Assembly: GCA_964355545.1 (NCBI GenBank)
Contig: CAYHEK010000052.1
Span: 1-11,102, forward strand
DNA length: 11,102 bases
Direction: 5' to 3'
Origin: JAPLGE01 sp964355545
GTDB taxonomy: Bacteria; Bipolaricaulota; Bipolaricaulia; UBA7950; UBA9294
In this document: positions 1 to 6,008 of the stretch, in pieces
How positions within the stretch are numbered: the first letter of the stretch is position 1
Layout of the letters: every line of letters starts with the position of its first letter
Translations under genes and position numbers: made by a program
The notes under the pieces: model-generated
What the model saw: only the letters and a program-made list of their open reading frames with translations
Databases searched by the model: none
Told to the model about the DNA's origin: nothing

Positions 1-117
1 CCGCACGTCGCCCTCGGCCCCAAGGTGATCCTGCGGGTCGGCGAGAGCTACGTCCGAATCGGGGAACAAGGGGAGACGGTCCTTCCCGAGGAGGTCCTGG
101 AGGGACTCGCGCGCTAG
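1..117 (+). CDS. C-terminal end of an unidentified protein (partial)
   Basis: The window opens inside a + strand reading frame whose last 38 codons are visible before a TAG at 115-117. The visible end is charged and beta-prone (it contains PKVILRVGESYVRIG and ends EEVLEGLAR), has no membrane segment and no motif I recognise. Codon use is GC-rich at third positions like the neighbouring genes, which supports it being real coding sequence. The start and all diagnostic domains lie outside the window. A GC-rich hairpin follows 33 bp after the stop, consistent with the end of a transcript. No function is assigned. Confidence 0.6.
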   Translation, partial: PHVALGPKVILRVGESYVRIGEQGETVLPEEVLEGLAR

Positions 118-150
118 CCAAGCGAAGGGACCGTAGAGCTCGCTCCGTCG

Positions 151-182
151 CAGGGCCTCCGCCCGTTCAGGGCGAGGCCCTG
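151..182 (+). terminator. GC-rich hairpin, possible terminator
   Basis: CAGGGCCTCCGCCC, a GTTCA loop and GGGCGAGGCCCTG form a stem of about 13 pairs with one bulged base. It sits between the stop of the first partial gene (117) and the promoter at 213, where a terminator is expected. No T-run follows (the next bases are TCTGCATCTCG), so it is not a textbook intrinsic terminator and may act weakly or only as an mRNA 3' end. Confidence 0.45.
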
Positions 183-212
183 TCTGCATCTCGTGGCGAC
201 TGGGCCCCGGGC

Positions 213-240
213 TTGACAAACCTCGTCGAGGGGCTACAAT
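213..240 (+). promoter_or_regulatory. Near-consensus sigma-70 promoter
   Basis: TTGACA (213-218) is a perfect -35 hexamer. It is followed by a 16-bp spacer and TACAAT (235-240), a one-mismatch -10 box. It stands out in otherwise GC-rich DNA. Transcription should start near 246-248, giving a leader of about 55 bases before the ATG at 303. It would drive the membrane protein and the downstream winged-helix regulator as one transcript. Confidence 0.75.
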
Positions 241-290
241 GACGCAGACTGCACTGCATGACAAAGTACATTGCCAACTGGAATCAATCT

Positions 291-297
291 GGGAGGT
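291..297 (+). promoter_or_regulatory. Ribosome binding site deciding the start at 303
   Basis: GGGAGGT lies 5 bases before the ATG at 303. The in-frame ATG at 258 has no such site and would begin only about 10 bases after the predicted transcription start, so 303 is preferred. Confidence 0.7.
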
Positions 298-302
298 TGC
301 CG

Positions 303-953
303 ATGTCCGACGGAATCGATGTTCGCGAAGCAAAGAAGAGAACTGTCCGGCTTCTCACGTTCGAGGACGGCCTGTGGGATATCATCCTGGGGTCGGTCTT
401 TCTCCTCATGAGCGTCTACCCGCTCACGCGGGAGCTCCTCGGTCCCACGTGGAATGTCCTCGCTTTTAGCCTTGTCCTCATCGTGCTTCTCCTCGGTGCG
501 GCCTGGGCCAGAGTCGCCCTTGCGATTCCGCGCCGCGGAGTGGCGAAACCCCGTCCGAGCACCACGCGGCCGATCACGCTCGTGTTCCGCGTCACGCTCG
601 TCCTCGCCCTCCTCACGGTCGTCCTGTGGACGCTCTTCGCCACCTCCGTCCTTCCCAGGCCGCCGTGGGGAAAGGCCCCTGGATGGGTGCACACGCTCGA
701 CCTAGACATCCTCGTCGCCGCACTCCTCATCCTCATCTTCGCGGCGATCGCGCGGAGCGCCGGCGTCGGCCGGGTGTATCTCTACGGGTGGCTTCTCGGC
801 GTCGGGACCCTTGCGTCGACCGCCCTCGAGCGCTACGCGGGCATCACGTTCCACTTCCCGCTCGCGATCGCGGCGGGGGTCATCGTGGTGGTGGGAATCG
901 GGGTGCTCGTCCGCTTCCTGCGGGAGTTCCCCATCCCGAAGCCAGAGGCGTAG
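303..953 (+). CDS. Six-helix integral membrane protein of unknown function
   Basis: The 216-residue protein has a short charged N-terminus and about six hydrophobic segments, roughly at residues 23-41, 50-69, 91-113, 133-150, 158-175 and 183-204. A basic cytoplasm-like loop lies around 70-90, and the C-terminus is short (FLREFPIPKPEA). No catalytic or transport motif is visible. The segment FEDGLWDIILG just before the first helix (about 20-30) is the most distinctive stretch. The start at 303 is chosen for its ribosome binding site; an in-frame ATG at 258 would add 15 residues. The gene follows a strong sigma-70-like promoter, and the HTH_34-type regulator begins one base after its stop, so the two are almost certainly co-transcribed. 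A membrane protein under its own small regulator is plausible, but substrate and role are unknown. Confidence 0.8.
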   Translation: MSDGIDVREAKKRTVRLLTFEDGLWDIILGSVFLLMSVYPLTRELLGPTWNVLAFSLVLIVLLLGAAWARVALAIPRRGVAKPRPSTTRPITLVFRVTLVLALLTVVLWTLFATSVLPRPPWGKAPGWVHTLDLDILVAALLILIFAAIARSAGVGRVYLYGWLLGVGTLASTALERYAGITFHFPLAIAAGVIVVVGIGVLVRFLREFPIPKPEA

Positions 954-954
954 G

Positions 955-1284
955 GTGAGGATCCCCGAAGGGAACGAAGCCCGAGTTCAGGCGCTCCAGA
1001 GCGTCGATCGGATCGTGCACGAGCCGGCGCGGCTCGCCGTGCTCACCTATCTCTCGTTGGTCGAGAGCGCGGACTTCGTCTTCCTCATGCGGACGACGGG
1101 CCTCACGTGGGGGAACCTCTCCTCCCACCTCGCTAAGCTCGAAGAGGCGGGCTACGTGAAGATCGAAAAGGAGTTCCTCAGGAAGAAGCCCCACACAATG
1201 ATCCGCCTCACCGACCACGGACGGGACGCCCTGCGAACCTACCGAGAGACCATGCAGCGAGCGCTCGACGATCTCGCAAGCTAA
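955..1284 (+). CDS. Winged-helix transcriptional regulator, HTH_34 type (ArsR/MarR-like)
   Basis: The product is a 109-residue DNA-binding protein consisting almost entirely of one winged helix-turn-helix. The stretch HEPARLAVLTYLSLVESADF (22-41) forms the first helices, TWGNLSSHLAKLEEAGYV (51-68) is a classic recognition helix, and IEKEFLRKKPHTMIRLTDHG (70-89) is the wing ending in the usual LTxxG turn. A C-terminal helix probably serves dimerisation. The pattern 'GNLSSHLxKLEEAGYV' with a basic wing is typical of the HTH_34 (PF13601) group, which is often encoded next to membrane proteins. I place the start at GTG 955, one base after the preceding stop, with AGAGG 6 bases upstream; starts further upstream in this frame read antisense-like, arginine- and serine-rich sequence inside the membrane-protein gene. 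No ligand-binding domain or metal-binding cysteines are visible. It probably regulates its own operon; the signal is unknown. Confidence 0.88.
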   Translation: MRIPEGNEARVQALQSVDRIVHEPARLAVLTYLSLVESADFVFLMRTTGLTWGNLSSHLAKLEEAGYVKIEKEFLRKKPHTMIRLTDHGRDALRTYRETMQRALDDLAS

Positions 1285-1401
1285 AACGCCCCAAGCCGGC
1301 AGGGTCTCGTCCTGCATCCCCGCACGAGAAGTCGCGTGAATCCGATACGTCGATCCCGCTGGCAAGCTGCGCCGGAGCGGCGCTTGCATCGGCAGGTGGG
1401 G

Positions 1402-1501
1402 NNNNNNNNNNNNNNNNNNNNNNNNNNNNNNNNNNNNNNNNNNNNNNNNNNNNNNNNNNNNNNNNNNNNNNNNNNNNNNNNNNNNNNNNNNNNNNNNNNN
1501 N
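1402..1501. other. Assembly gap of 100 N
   Basis: Exactly 100 unknown bases, the usual placeholder for a scaffold join of unspecified length. The 117 bases before it (1285-1401) hold no convincing gene. The sequence after it starts in the middle of an open reading frame, so the true gap hides at least the 5' end of that gene. Confidence 0.97.
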
Positions 1502-1750
1502 CGCAACCCGAACGTAGAACTCTGCCTCCCCATCTCCGCCGGCGGGCACCAGGGGTACGTGAGGATCGCGGGGACGGCGCACATGGTCCTCGACCCGAAG
1601 ACGCGCGAGGCGCTCGCGAGCGAGATGGAGTTCTTCCGCGAGTACTGGGAGAGCCCAGACGACGTAGGCTACACGCTCCTTGAGATCACGCCGACGGAGA
1701 TCGAGTACCTCCGTCCGGAAGAGATGGAGCCCTCGACCCTCTACCTCTAG
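1502..1750 (+). CDS. Pyridoxamine 5'-phosphate oxidase-like FMN-binding protein (5' end lost in the gap)
   Basis: The last 82 codons of a + strand gene are visible, beginning directly after the N run. The sequence RNPNVELCL, then GYVRIAGTA, then DPKTREAL matches the core strands of the split-barrel flavin-binding fold in the PNPOx-like family (PF01243). There, 'NP+V.L' and 'YVRI.G.A' form the central strands of the barrel. The end (LLEITPTEIEYLRPEEM) fits the final strand of the general-stress-protein branch of that family. A usual length of roughly 130-160 residues means about half is missing. An in-frame GTG at 1559 could be mistaken for the start, but conserved sequence continues upstream to the gap. 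Most such proteins bind FMN or a related cofactor and reduce or sequester small molecules; the substrate cannot be inferred. Confidence 0.78.
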   Translation, partial: RNPNVELCLPISAGGHQGYVRIAGTAHMVLDPKTREALASEMEFFREYWESPDDVGYTLLEITPTEIEYLRPEEMEPSTLYL

Positions 1751-1751
1751 C

Positions 1752-1787
1752 GCGGCGTCCGCCGCCGTGGCCAGAAGGGACGCCCGC
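1752..1787. terminator. Hairpin between convergent genes, weak terminator candidate
   Basis: GGCGTCC at 1754-1760 is complementary to GGACGCC at 1778-1784 (7 pairs, 17-base loop). A smaller alternative stem, GCGGC/GCCGC at 1752-1765, overlaps it. The position in the 39-bp gap between the convergent flavoprotein and acyltransferase genes suits a bidirectional terminator, but there is no T-tract on either strand. Confidence 0.3.
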
Positions 1788-1789
1788 GG

Positions 1790-2770
1790 TCACTCGGGCT
1801 TCGCCCTCGCCGATTCGAAGAGCGCGGTGTAGTGCCGCTCAAGGAGGGCCGTCAGCTCGACGGCCGAGAGGGAGAGGTCTGGGAGCACGGAACGGATCGG
1901 AAGCGGCCTCTCGAACACCATCCGGAGGGGCGGCCGCCGCAAGGATCGCCGCGTCCGCTTCGATCGGCGGCACAGGAGAGAGTAGACACGCACCTGCGAG
2001 CTATTCTCCACGTGGAAGGGAGCGAGGAGAACGCTCTCCACACTTCCTTGGGCCTCGAGGGACTTCACCAAGGTTCCAATCCCTGGATACCAGGGCCCGG
2101 AGCGGCCGCCACCGGGGGCGAGGGCCACGTACCCGCCGCTCTGGAGGTGAGCTCTTGCCGACGCGAGTGACTCGCGGTTCTGCGCGCGCGCCGCTTCCAC
2201 CGATATCTCCGGCTCCATGCGGTGCAGGAGGGAGACCGCCAACTGGTGCCGAAACGCCGACTCAAGGCGCGGCCGCGTCGAGCGCGCGTAGGTCGGCTCG
2301 AGGGGCAGGATGTAGCAGGAAAGGGCCGGCAGGAGCCTTGCAAGGTAGCTCGTGGCGAGGAGACGAACGTCGCTGCGATCGAGGCTCGCCACGATGAGGA
2401 AGGGCGTCAAGAGCATCGGGTGGTTCCCGTACGCAAGGAGAGGCGATCGAGTGAGCCTCCCTTCCTCACCCACGGGGAGGGAAGCTCCCCACTCGAGGCC
2501 AATCTCGTCGAACATCATCCGGCAGCCGTGATGGGGTCCGAACTCGCCGATGCGCTCGTCGAGTGCCGCCACGAGATCAAGGACGTGCAGGACGGGAAGT
2601 CGCACGCTCACGAGGCGGGAGGCGCACCGGAAGGCCAGGCTCCTTCGCTCTGCCGCGTGATAGGCCTGCCGCAGGCCGTAGATCCCCGACTCCTGGAACG
2701 CCGCCCGCAGATCCTCCCAGAGCCCGGTCAACCCCTCATCCCCTCCTTGCTCTGCCCACAAGGAGTCCAC
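1790..2770 (-). CDS. PlsC-like lysophospholipid acyltransferase with altered catalytic motifs
   Basis: The 326-residue protein resembles the glycerolipid acyltransferase superfamily, whose members move an acyl chain onto a lysophospholipid or related acceptor at the inner membrane. Block I is at residues 115-125, reading GNHPMLLTPFL. The histidine (117) is present, but the aspartate of HX4D is replaced by Thr122. Block III is at about 217-225, LAPGGGRSG, where the glutamate of the usual FPEG(T/S)R is a glycine while the arginine and serine are kept. The segment GIGTLVKSL (230-238) matches the usual 'G...la' that follows. Residues 1-105 are an N-terminal extension with no recognised domain. 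The start used is GTG 2770, the first possible in frame (a stop lies two codons upstream); its ribosome site is poor, and TTG 2731, behind AAGGAGG, is an alternative. The fold assignment is reasonable but activity is doubtful. Confidence 0.68.
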   Translation of the reverse strand: MDSLWAEQGGDEGLTGLWEDLRAAFQESGIYGLRQAYHAAERRSLAFRCASRLVSVRLPVLHVLDLVAALDERIGEFGPHHGCRMMFDEIGLEWGASLPVGEEGRLTRSPLLAYGNHPMLLTPFLIVASLDRSDVRLLATSYLARLLPALSCYILPLEPTYARSTRPRLESAFRHQLAVSLLHRMEPEISVEAARAQNRESLASARAHLQSGGYVALAPGGGRSGPWYPGIGTLVKSLEAQGSVESVLLAPFHVENSSQVRVYSLLCRRSKRTRRSLRRPPLRMVFERPLPIRSVLPDLSLSAVELTALLERHYTALFESARAKPE

Positions 2771-3083
2771 CGCTCATCGAACGGACCTCATCGCATCAGA
2801 GCATAGTCCAAAGTGGAGGGTACGTCCGGAGTTCTCCTGCGACAAATCCCACCGACCGGTGAGAGAGAAGAGGTTGAAGCGCACGACGGCCACTCTCGAG
2901 CTTGAGCGGGAACGCGAGGAAGAAGAGGTCCTCCTTCACGCCCAGCAGATGGCCGAGATGGACCAGCCCTCGACGACTCGGTGCGAAGCTGCGTCAACCT
3001 CGCATTAAGATCCGCGATCTTCTCCTCGAGCTGGCTGAATGAATACTCGGCCGAGGGATCTCCGCGCAGACACCTCCTCCCGG
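2771..3083. other. 313-bp stretch without a convincing gene
   Basis: This lies between the permease stop and the acyltransferase start, both on the - strand. It contains a possible broken - strand coding remnant (listed separately) and a 49-codon + strand frame from GTG 2859 to TAA 3006-3008. The latter encodes a charged peptide, has no ribosome binding site and overlaps the remnant antisense. No convincing promoter for the acyltransferase was found; the best near match (TTGTCG, 17 bp, TACCCT on the - strand) is weak. Confidence 0.5.
2796..3060 (-). pseudogene. Possible frameshifted remnant of a small coding region
   Basis: On the - strand, about 3060 to 2968 reads as a plausible amphipathic coiled-coil helix (FSQLEEKIADLNARLTQLR). 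One frame over, from about 2967 to a TGA at 2796-2798, the reading continues as hydrophobic, protein-like sequence (GLVHLGHLLGVKEDLFFLAF). Neither half has a good start codon with a ribosome site, although GGGAGGAGG occurs just after the permease stop. A single-base slip would join them. It may be a decayed gene, a sequencing error or chance; the antisense strand is also open here. I do not recognise the family. Confidence 0.22.
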
Positions 3084-4310
3084 CTACTCGTAGCGAAGGG
3101 CCACGACCGGGTCGAGCCGCGCCGCGCGCAGGGCCGGATAGAGGCCGAACGTGAGGCCGATCAAGAGGGAGAAGCCGAAGGCGAGAAGCGCCGGGTAGAC
3201 CGAGATCACGAACGGCCAGTCGGCGAAGAGCGACCCCAACCAGGCGCACAGCCACCCGAACCCGAGGCCGAGGACGCCGCCGATCGAGCTCGTGAGGATC
3301 GCCTCGATCAGGAACTGCGCGCGGATGTCGCGAGGGCGGGCACCGACCGCCATGCGGATCCCGATCTCGCGCGTCCTCTCGGTAACCGACACGAGGAGGA
3401 TATTCATGATGCCGATCCCTCCAACGAGGAGGGAGATCGCTCCCACCCCGCCGAGGATGAGGGTCATCGTGCTCACGCTCTCCTGGTAGGTCTGGATCGC
3501 CTCCTTCTGGACCCGAACGTCGTAGGGCGTCCTCCACCGCGCGGGCATCCTCTGTGACGAGCTCGAGGCGGCGACCTTCCGGTTGAGGATCGCCTCAATC
3601 TCCGACGCCGCCTGCTCGACGACCTCTTCGCTCGCCGCCTGCGCCACGTAGGAGGTGAACTGGCGAGACCCAGAGAGGCGAAGGGCGGTCGATAGCGGAA
3701 TGTAGATCATGCTGTCGAGGTCCTGGTACCCGACGGTTCCCCTCTCACCCATGACGCCGATGATCTGGAACGCCACCTTTTGTCCCGAGATCTGCAGCGG
3801 CACCATCTTCCCGACCGGATTCTCCGTCCCGTACAGGTTCTCCGCCACCGTCGCTCCGAGGACGGCGACGGCGCGGTCCTCATCCAAGGCGTGGATGAAC
3901 CGTCCCTCCTTGGCGAAGAAGCTGTCGAAGAGCGCGGCATACTCGGGAGTGACTCCCATCACGCTCTCGTCGTAGCTCACTCCGTCGACGATTGCCTGGC
4001 CGTGTGTCGATGAGGTAGGGACCACTTGCGAGACCGACGGAGCGGTGAGAAGGTCGCTCGTGAGCTCGCTCGTAAACGCGCGCGTCGATGTCGCCGACGA
4101 GAGGGCCTGAGGGAAGAGGGTGATGGTGATCGTCCGCATGCCGAGTCCCGCGATCTGTTCCTTCATCTGGGCTGTCGCGCCGTTCACGAGCGCGATGATC
4201 GCGACGACCGATCCGACCCCGATGACGATCCCCAGGATCGAGAGCGTCGTGCGCAGCTTGTGCGCCCGCAGCGTGCCGAGCGCGGTCCGGAGCATTTCAA
4301 TGAGCTGCAT
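3084..4310 (-). CDS. MacB-like ABC transporter permease (MacB_PCD plus FtsX domain)
   Basis: The 408-residue inner-membrane subunit of a MacB/LolCDE-type (type VII) ABC exporter uses ATP-driven conformational change to move substrate in or across the periplasm rather than through its own helices. Order of parts: a cytoplasmic start (LRTALGTLRAHKLRTTLSILG), TM1 at about 22-43, a large periplasmic MacB_PCD domain (about 45-275), then the FtsX region with TM2 about 282-303, TM3 about 331-356 and TM4 about 369-391. The coupling segment ERTREIGIRMAVGARPRDI (311-329) contacts the ATPase, and the ending ALRAARLDPVVALRYE is the family's usual one. ATG 4310 is chosen because GGAGGA lies 5 bases upstream; an in-frame ATG at 4337 lacks one. 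It overlaps the ATPase gene by 14 bases. Unlike E. coli MacB, the ATPase is a separate protein. The substrate is unknown. Confidence 0.93.
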   Translation of the reverse strand: MQLIEMLRTALGTLRAHKLRTTLSILGIVIGVGSVVAIIALVNGATAQMKEQIAGLGMRTITITLFPQALSSATSTRAFTSELTSDLLTAPSVSQVVPTSSTHGQAIVDGVSYDESVMGVTPEYAALFDSFFAKEGRFIHALDEDRAVAVLGATVAENLYGTENPVGKMVPLQISGQKVAFQIIGVMGERGTVGYQDLDSMIYIPLSTALRLSGSRQFTSYVAQAASEEVVEQAASEIEAILNRKVAASSSSQRMPARWRTPYDVRVQKEAIQTYQESVSTMTLILGGVGAISLLVGGIGIMNILLVSVTERTREIGIRMAVGARPRDIRAQFLIEAILTSSIGGVLGLGFGWLCAWLGSLFADWPFVISVYPALLAFGFSLLIGLTFGLYPALRAARLDPVVALRYE

Positions 4311-4977
4311 GGTTGTCCTCCGCGATCCGGCCGTCACGCAGGACGACCTCGCGATTCGCCTGCTCCGCGATCTCCCGCTCGTGCGTCACCAGAACGACCG
4401 TGCGTCCTTCCTGGTGCAGGGACGTGAACAACTGAAGGATCTCGCTGGTCGTCTGGCTGTCTAGGTTCCCCGTCGGCTCGTCTCCCAAGAGGAGGCGAGG
4501 CGTGTTGACCAGGGCGCGCGCGAGCGCCACCCGCTGGGCCTGGCCACCCGAGAGCTGTGTCGGATGGTGCTCCGCGAACTCCGCGAGCCCGACCCGCTCG
4601 AGACAGGCGGACGCCCGCTCCCTCCGCTCCGCCGGTCGCACCCCCGCGTATACCATCGGCAGCTCGACGTTCCTCTGAGCCGTCATGCGTGGGAGGAGGT
4701 AGAACTGCTGGAAGACGAACCCGATCCTCGCGTTCCGGAGCACTGCGAGCTCGTCGCGGGAGAGGGAGCCAAGGTCCTTTCCCTCGAAGAGGGCCCGCCC
4801 CGACGTGGGACGATGTAGGGCACCGATGACGTGCATGAGGGTCGACTTCCCCGACCCAGACGGTCCCGCGATTGCGAGGAACTCGTGGTCGCCGATTTTC
4901 AGATCGACGCCGCGCAGGGCGTGATACACCACCTCCCCCATGGGGTAGTCCTTGGTCACGTTCTCAAGCTCGATCAT
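4297..4977 (-). CDS. ABC transporter ATP-binding protein, MacB/LolD type
   Basis: The 226-residue ATPase powers the permease encoded directly downstream. All expected motifs are present: Walker A GPSGSGKST (38-46), Q-loop Gln90-91 in FVFQQFYLLP, signature LSGGQAQR (142-149), Walker B LLLGDEP with Asp166/Glu167, D-loop NLDS (171-174) and H-loop His199 in VTHE. The stretch FYLLPRMTAQRNVELP after the Q-loop is typical of the LolD/MacB branch. ATG 4977 is in an ATGA overlap with the adaptor's stop and gives the standard N-terminus MIELENVTKDY; the frame is open further upstream only as antisense-like sequence within the adaptor gene. Length matches the stand-alone family. It lies between adaptor and permease genes, as in other tripartite MacAB-type operons. 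Confidence 0.95.
   Translation of the reverse strand: MIELENVTKDYPMGEVVYHALRGVDLKIGDHEFLAIAGPSGSGKSTLMHVIGALHRPTSGRALFEGKDLGSLSRDELAVLRNARIGFVFQQFYLLPRMTAQRNVELPMVYAGVRPAERRERASACLERVGLAEFAEHHPTQLSGGQAQRVALARALVNTPRLLLGDEPTGNLDSQTTSEILQLFTSLHQEGRTVVLVTHEREIAEQANREVVLRDGRIAEDNHAAH
4316..4321 (-). promoter_or_regulatory. Ribosome binding site deciding the permease start
   Basis: GGAGGA on the - strand lies 5 bases before the ATG at 4310, inside the last codons of the ATPase gene. It supports starting the permease at 4310 rather than at the in-frame ATG 4337. Confidence 0.7.
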
Positions 4978-6008
4978 GGCATCCCCGGGATGAATATCGG
5001 TGCCCCACCGCCTGGGAAGCGCGAGCCCTCCCGCTGGCCGTTCGACTGCGTGGCAGTCCCGCTCCCTGTCGTGCTCGGGGCCAGGAGGATCTCGTCTCCC
5101 TCCTCGAGCCCGCTCTTGATCTCGGCGTACTGGCCCGAGTTCGCCCCGATGGTCACCGCCTGGGGCGCGACGTTTCCGCTCGTCACCTTCATGACGATCC
5201 AGGCACGCGGCGACTTGACGAGCGAGGAGATGGGAACCCGCAGCACGTTCAGGGCGCTGGTGGTCGTGATCTCCATCTCCACGGTGTAGCCGATGAGGAT
5301 CGAGGGGTCGGTGGGAAGCTTCCCCTTGATTTCGACCACCGTGCTGTTCCCGGACTTCGTCGCCATCCCCCCGATCTCCACGAGCTCGACCGGCCACGTC
5401 CTGTCTGGCAAGGCCTCGATCACGGCCTGCGCTGGCTGCCCCAAGGCAACGGTGGGAGCGTCCAGTTGGTCGACGTTCCCGGTCACGAAGAGCTCGCTCG
5501 TGTCCACCAGGGTGAGGTTCCTTGTCGAGGAAGAGGCAGTCGCGTCCGTGATCTCCGTGACGACCCCACTGAACCGAGCGCGGAGCGTCGTGGCCTCATA
5601 GTCCTCCTGGGCGATGGTCAGGGCCAACTCCTTCGCCCGGATCGTCGCCGGCACGCCCTCGGCTTTGGCCTGCTGCAGCGCCTGCTGGGCCTGCAAGAGC
5701 GCCAGCTCCTCGCGGGTGTTGTCCAGTTTGACGAGGACGTGGTCTGGTTCGACCCGCTGCCCCACACTCACCAGGATCTCCGAGACCTTGTCACCCTCGA
5801 AGGTGTAGGTGTACTCTTGCTTGGGAGCAACCTTCCCGTAGACCGTCAGGGACTGAACGACGTTCCCGCGGCTGACCCGCACGGTGTTCGACGCCGCCGC
5901 GGCCGCCTTCGTCTTGTCTTTTCCCGAGGTCAGGAAGAGGCCAAGGAGCACTCCCCCGACCGCCACAAGAGCCACTGCGCCCAGAACGACCCATGTGCGG
6001 CGCTTCAT
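4974..6008 (-). CDS. MacA-like periplasmic adaptor (membrane fusion protein, HlyD/RND family)
   Basis: The 344-residue periplasmic adaptor links the inner-membrane ABC transporter to the outer-membrane channel. Residues 7-26 are one hydrophobic anchor after a basic start (MKRRTW). The first lipoyl half follows (about 43-95, with GDKVSEILVSVGQRVEPDHVL), then a short alpha-hairpin (about 98-135), the second lipoyl half (TLRARFSGVVTEI, 141-153), a beta-barrel domain (about 170-235) and a membrane-proximal domain (about 240-310). The hairpin is shorter than in E. coli MacA. The C-terminal tail is rich in Gly, Ser and Thr (about 312-344) and looks flexible. ATG 6008 overlaps the channel gene's stop as ATGA, and the 3' end overlaps the ATPase start the same way, so translation is probably coupled at both ends. 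An in-frame GTG at 6017 is the alternative start. Confidence 0.92.
   Translation of the reverse strand: MKRRTWVVLGAVALVAVGGVLLGLFLTSGKDKTKAAAAASNTVRVSRGNVVQSLTVYGKVAPKQEYTYTFEGDKVSEILVSVGQRVEPDHVLVKLDNTREELALLQAQQALQQAKAEGVPATIRAKELALTIAQEDYEATTLRARFSGVVTEITDATASSSTRNLTLVDTSELFVTGNVDQLDAPTVALGQPAQAVIEALPDRTWPVELVEIGGMATKSGNSTVVEIKGKLPTDPSILIGYTVEMEITTTSALNVLRVPISSLVKSPRAWIVMKVTSGNVAPQAVTIGANSGQYAEIKSGLEEGDEILLAPSTTGSGTATQSNGQREGSRFPGGGAPIFIPGMP

Noticed and set aside
1299..1315. GCAGG/CCTGC hairpin after the regulator gene
   Set aside because: Only five pairs with a seven-base loop and no T-run; too weak to call a terminator.
2222..2806. + strand open frame of 194 codons opposite the acyltransferase
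   Set aside because: No ribosome site and low-complexity composition; the - strand has protein-like sequence with recognisable acyltransferase blocks.
2859..3008. 49-codon + strand frame (charged, EEEE-containing)
   Set aside because: No ribosome binding site or promoter and no family resemblance, and it lies antisense to an equally plausible - strand remnant. Noted only in the intergenic entry.
4978..5397. N-terminal extension of the ATPase reading frame
   Set aside because: The added sequence is arginine- and histidine-rich and antisense-like and lies inside the adaptor gene. The ATG at 4977 gives the standard family N-terminus and an ATGA overlap.
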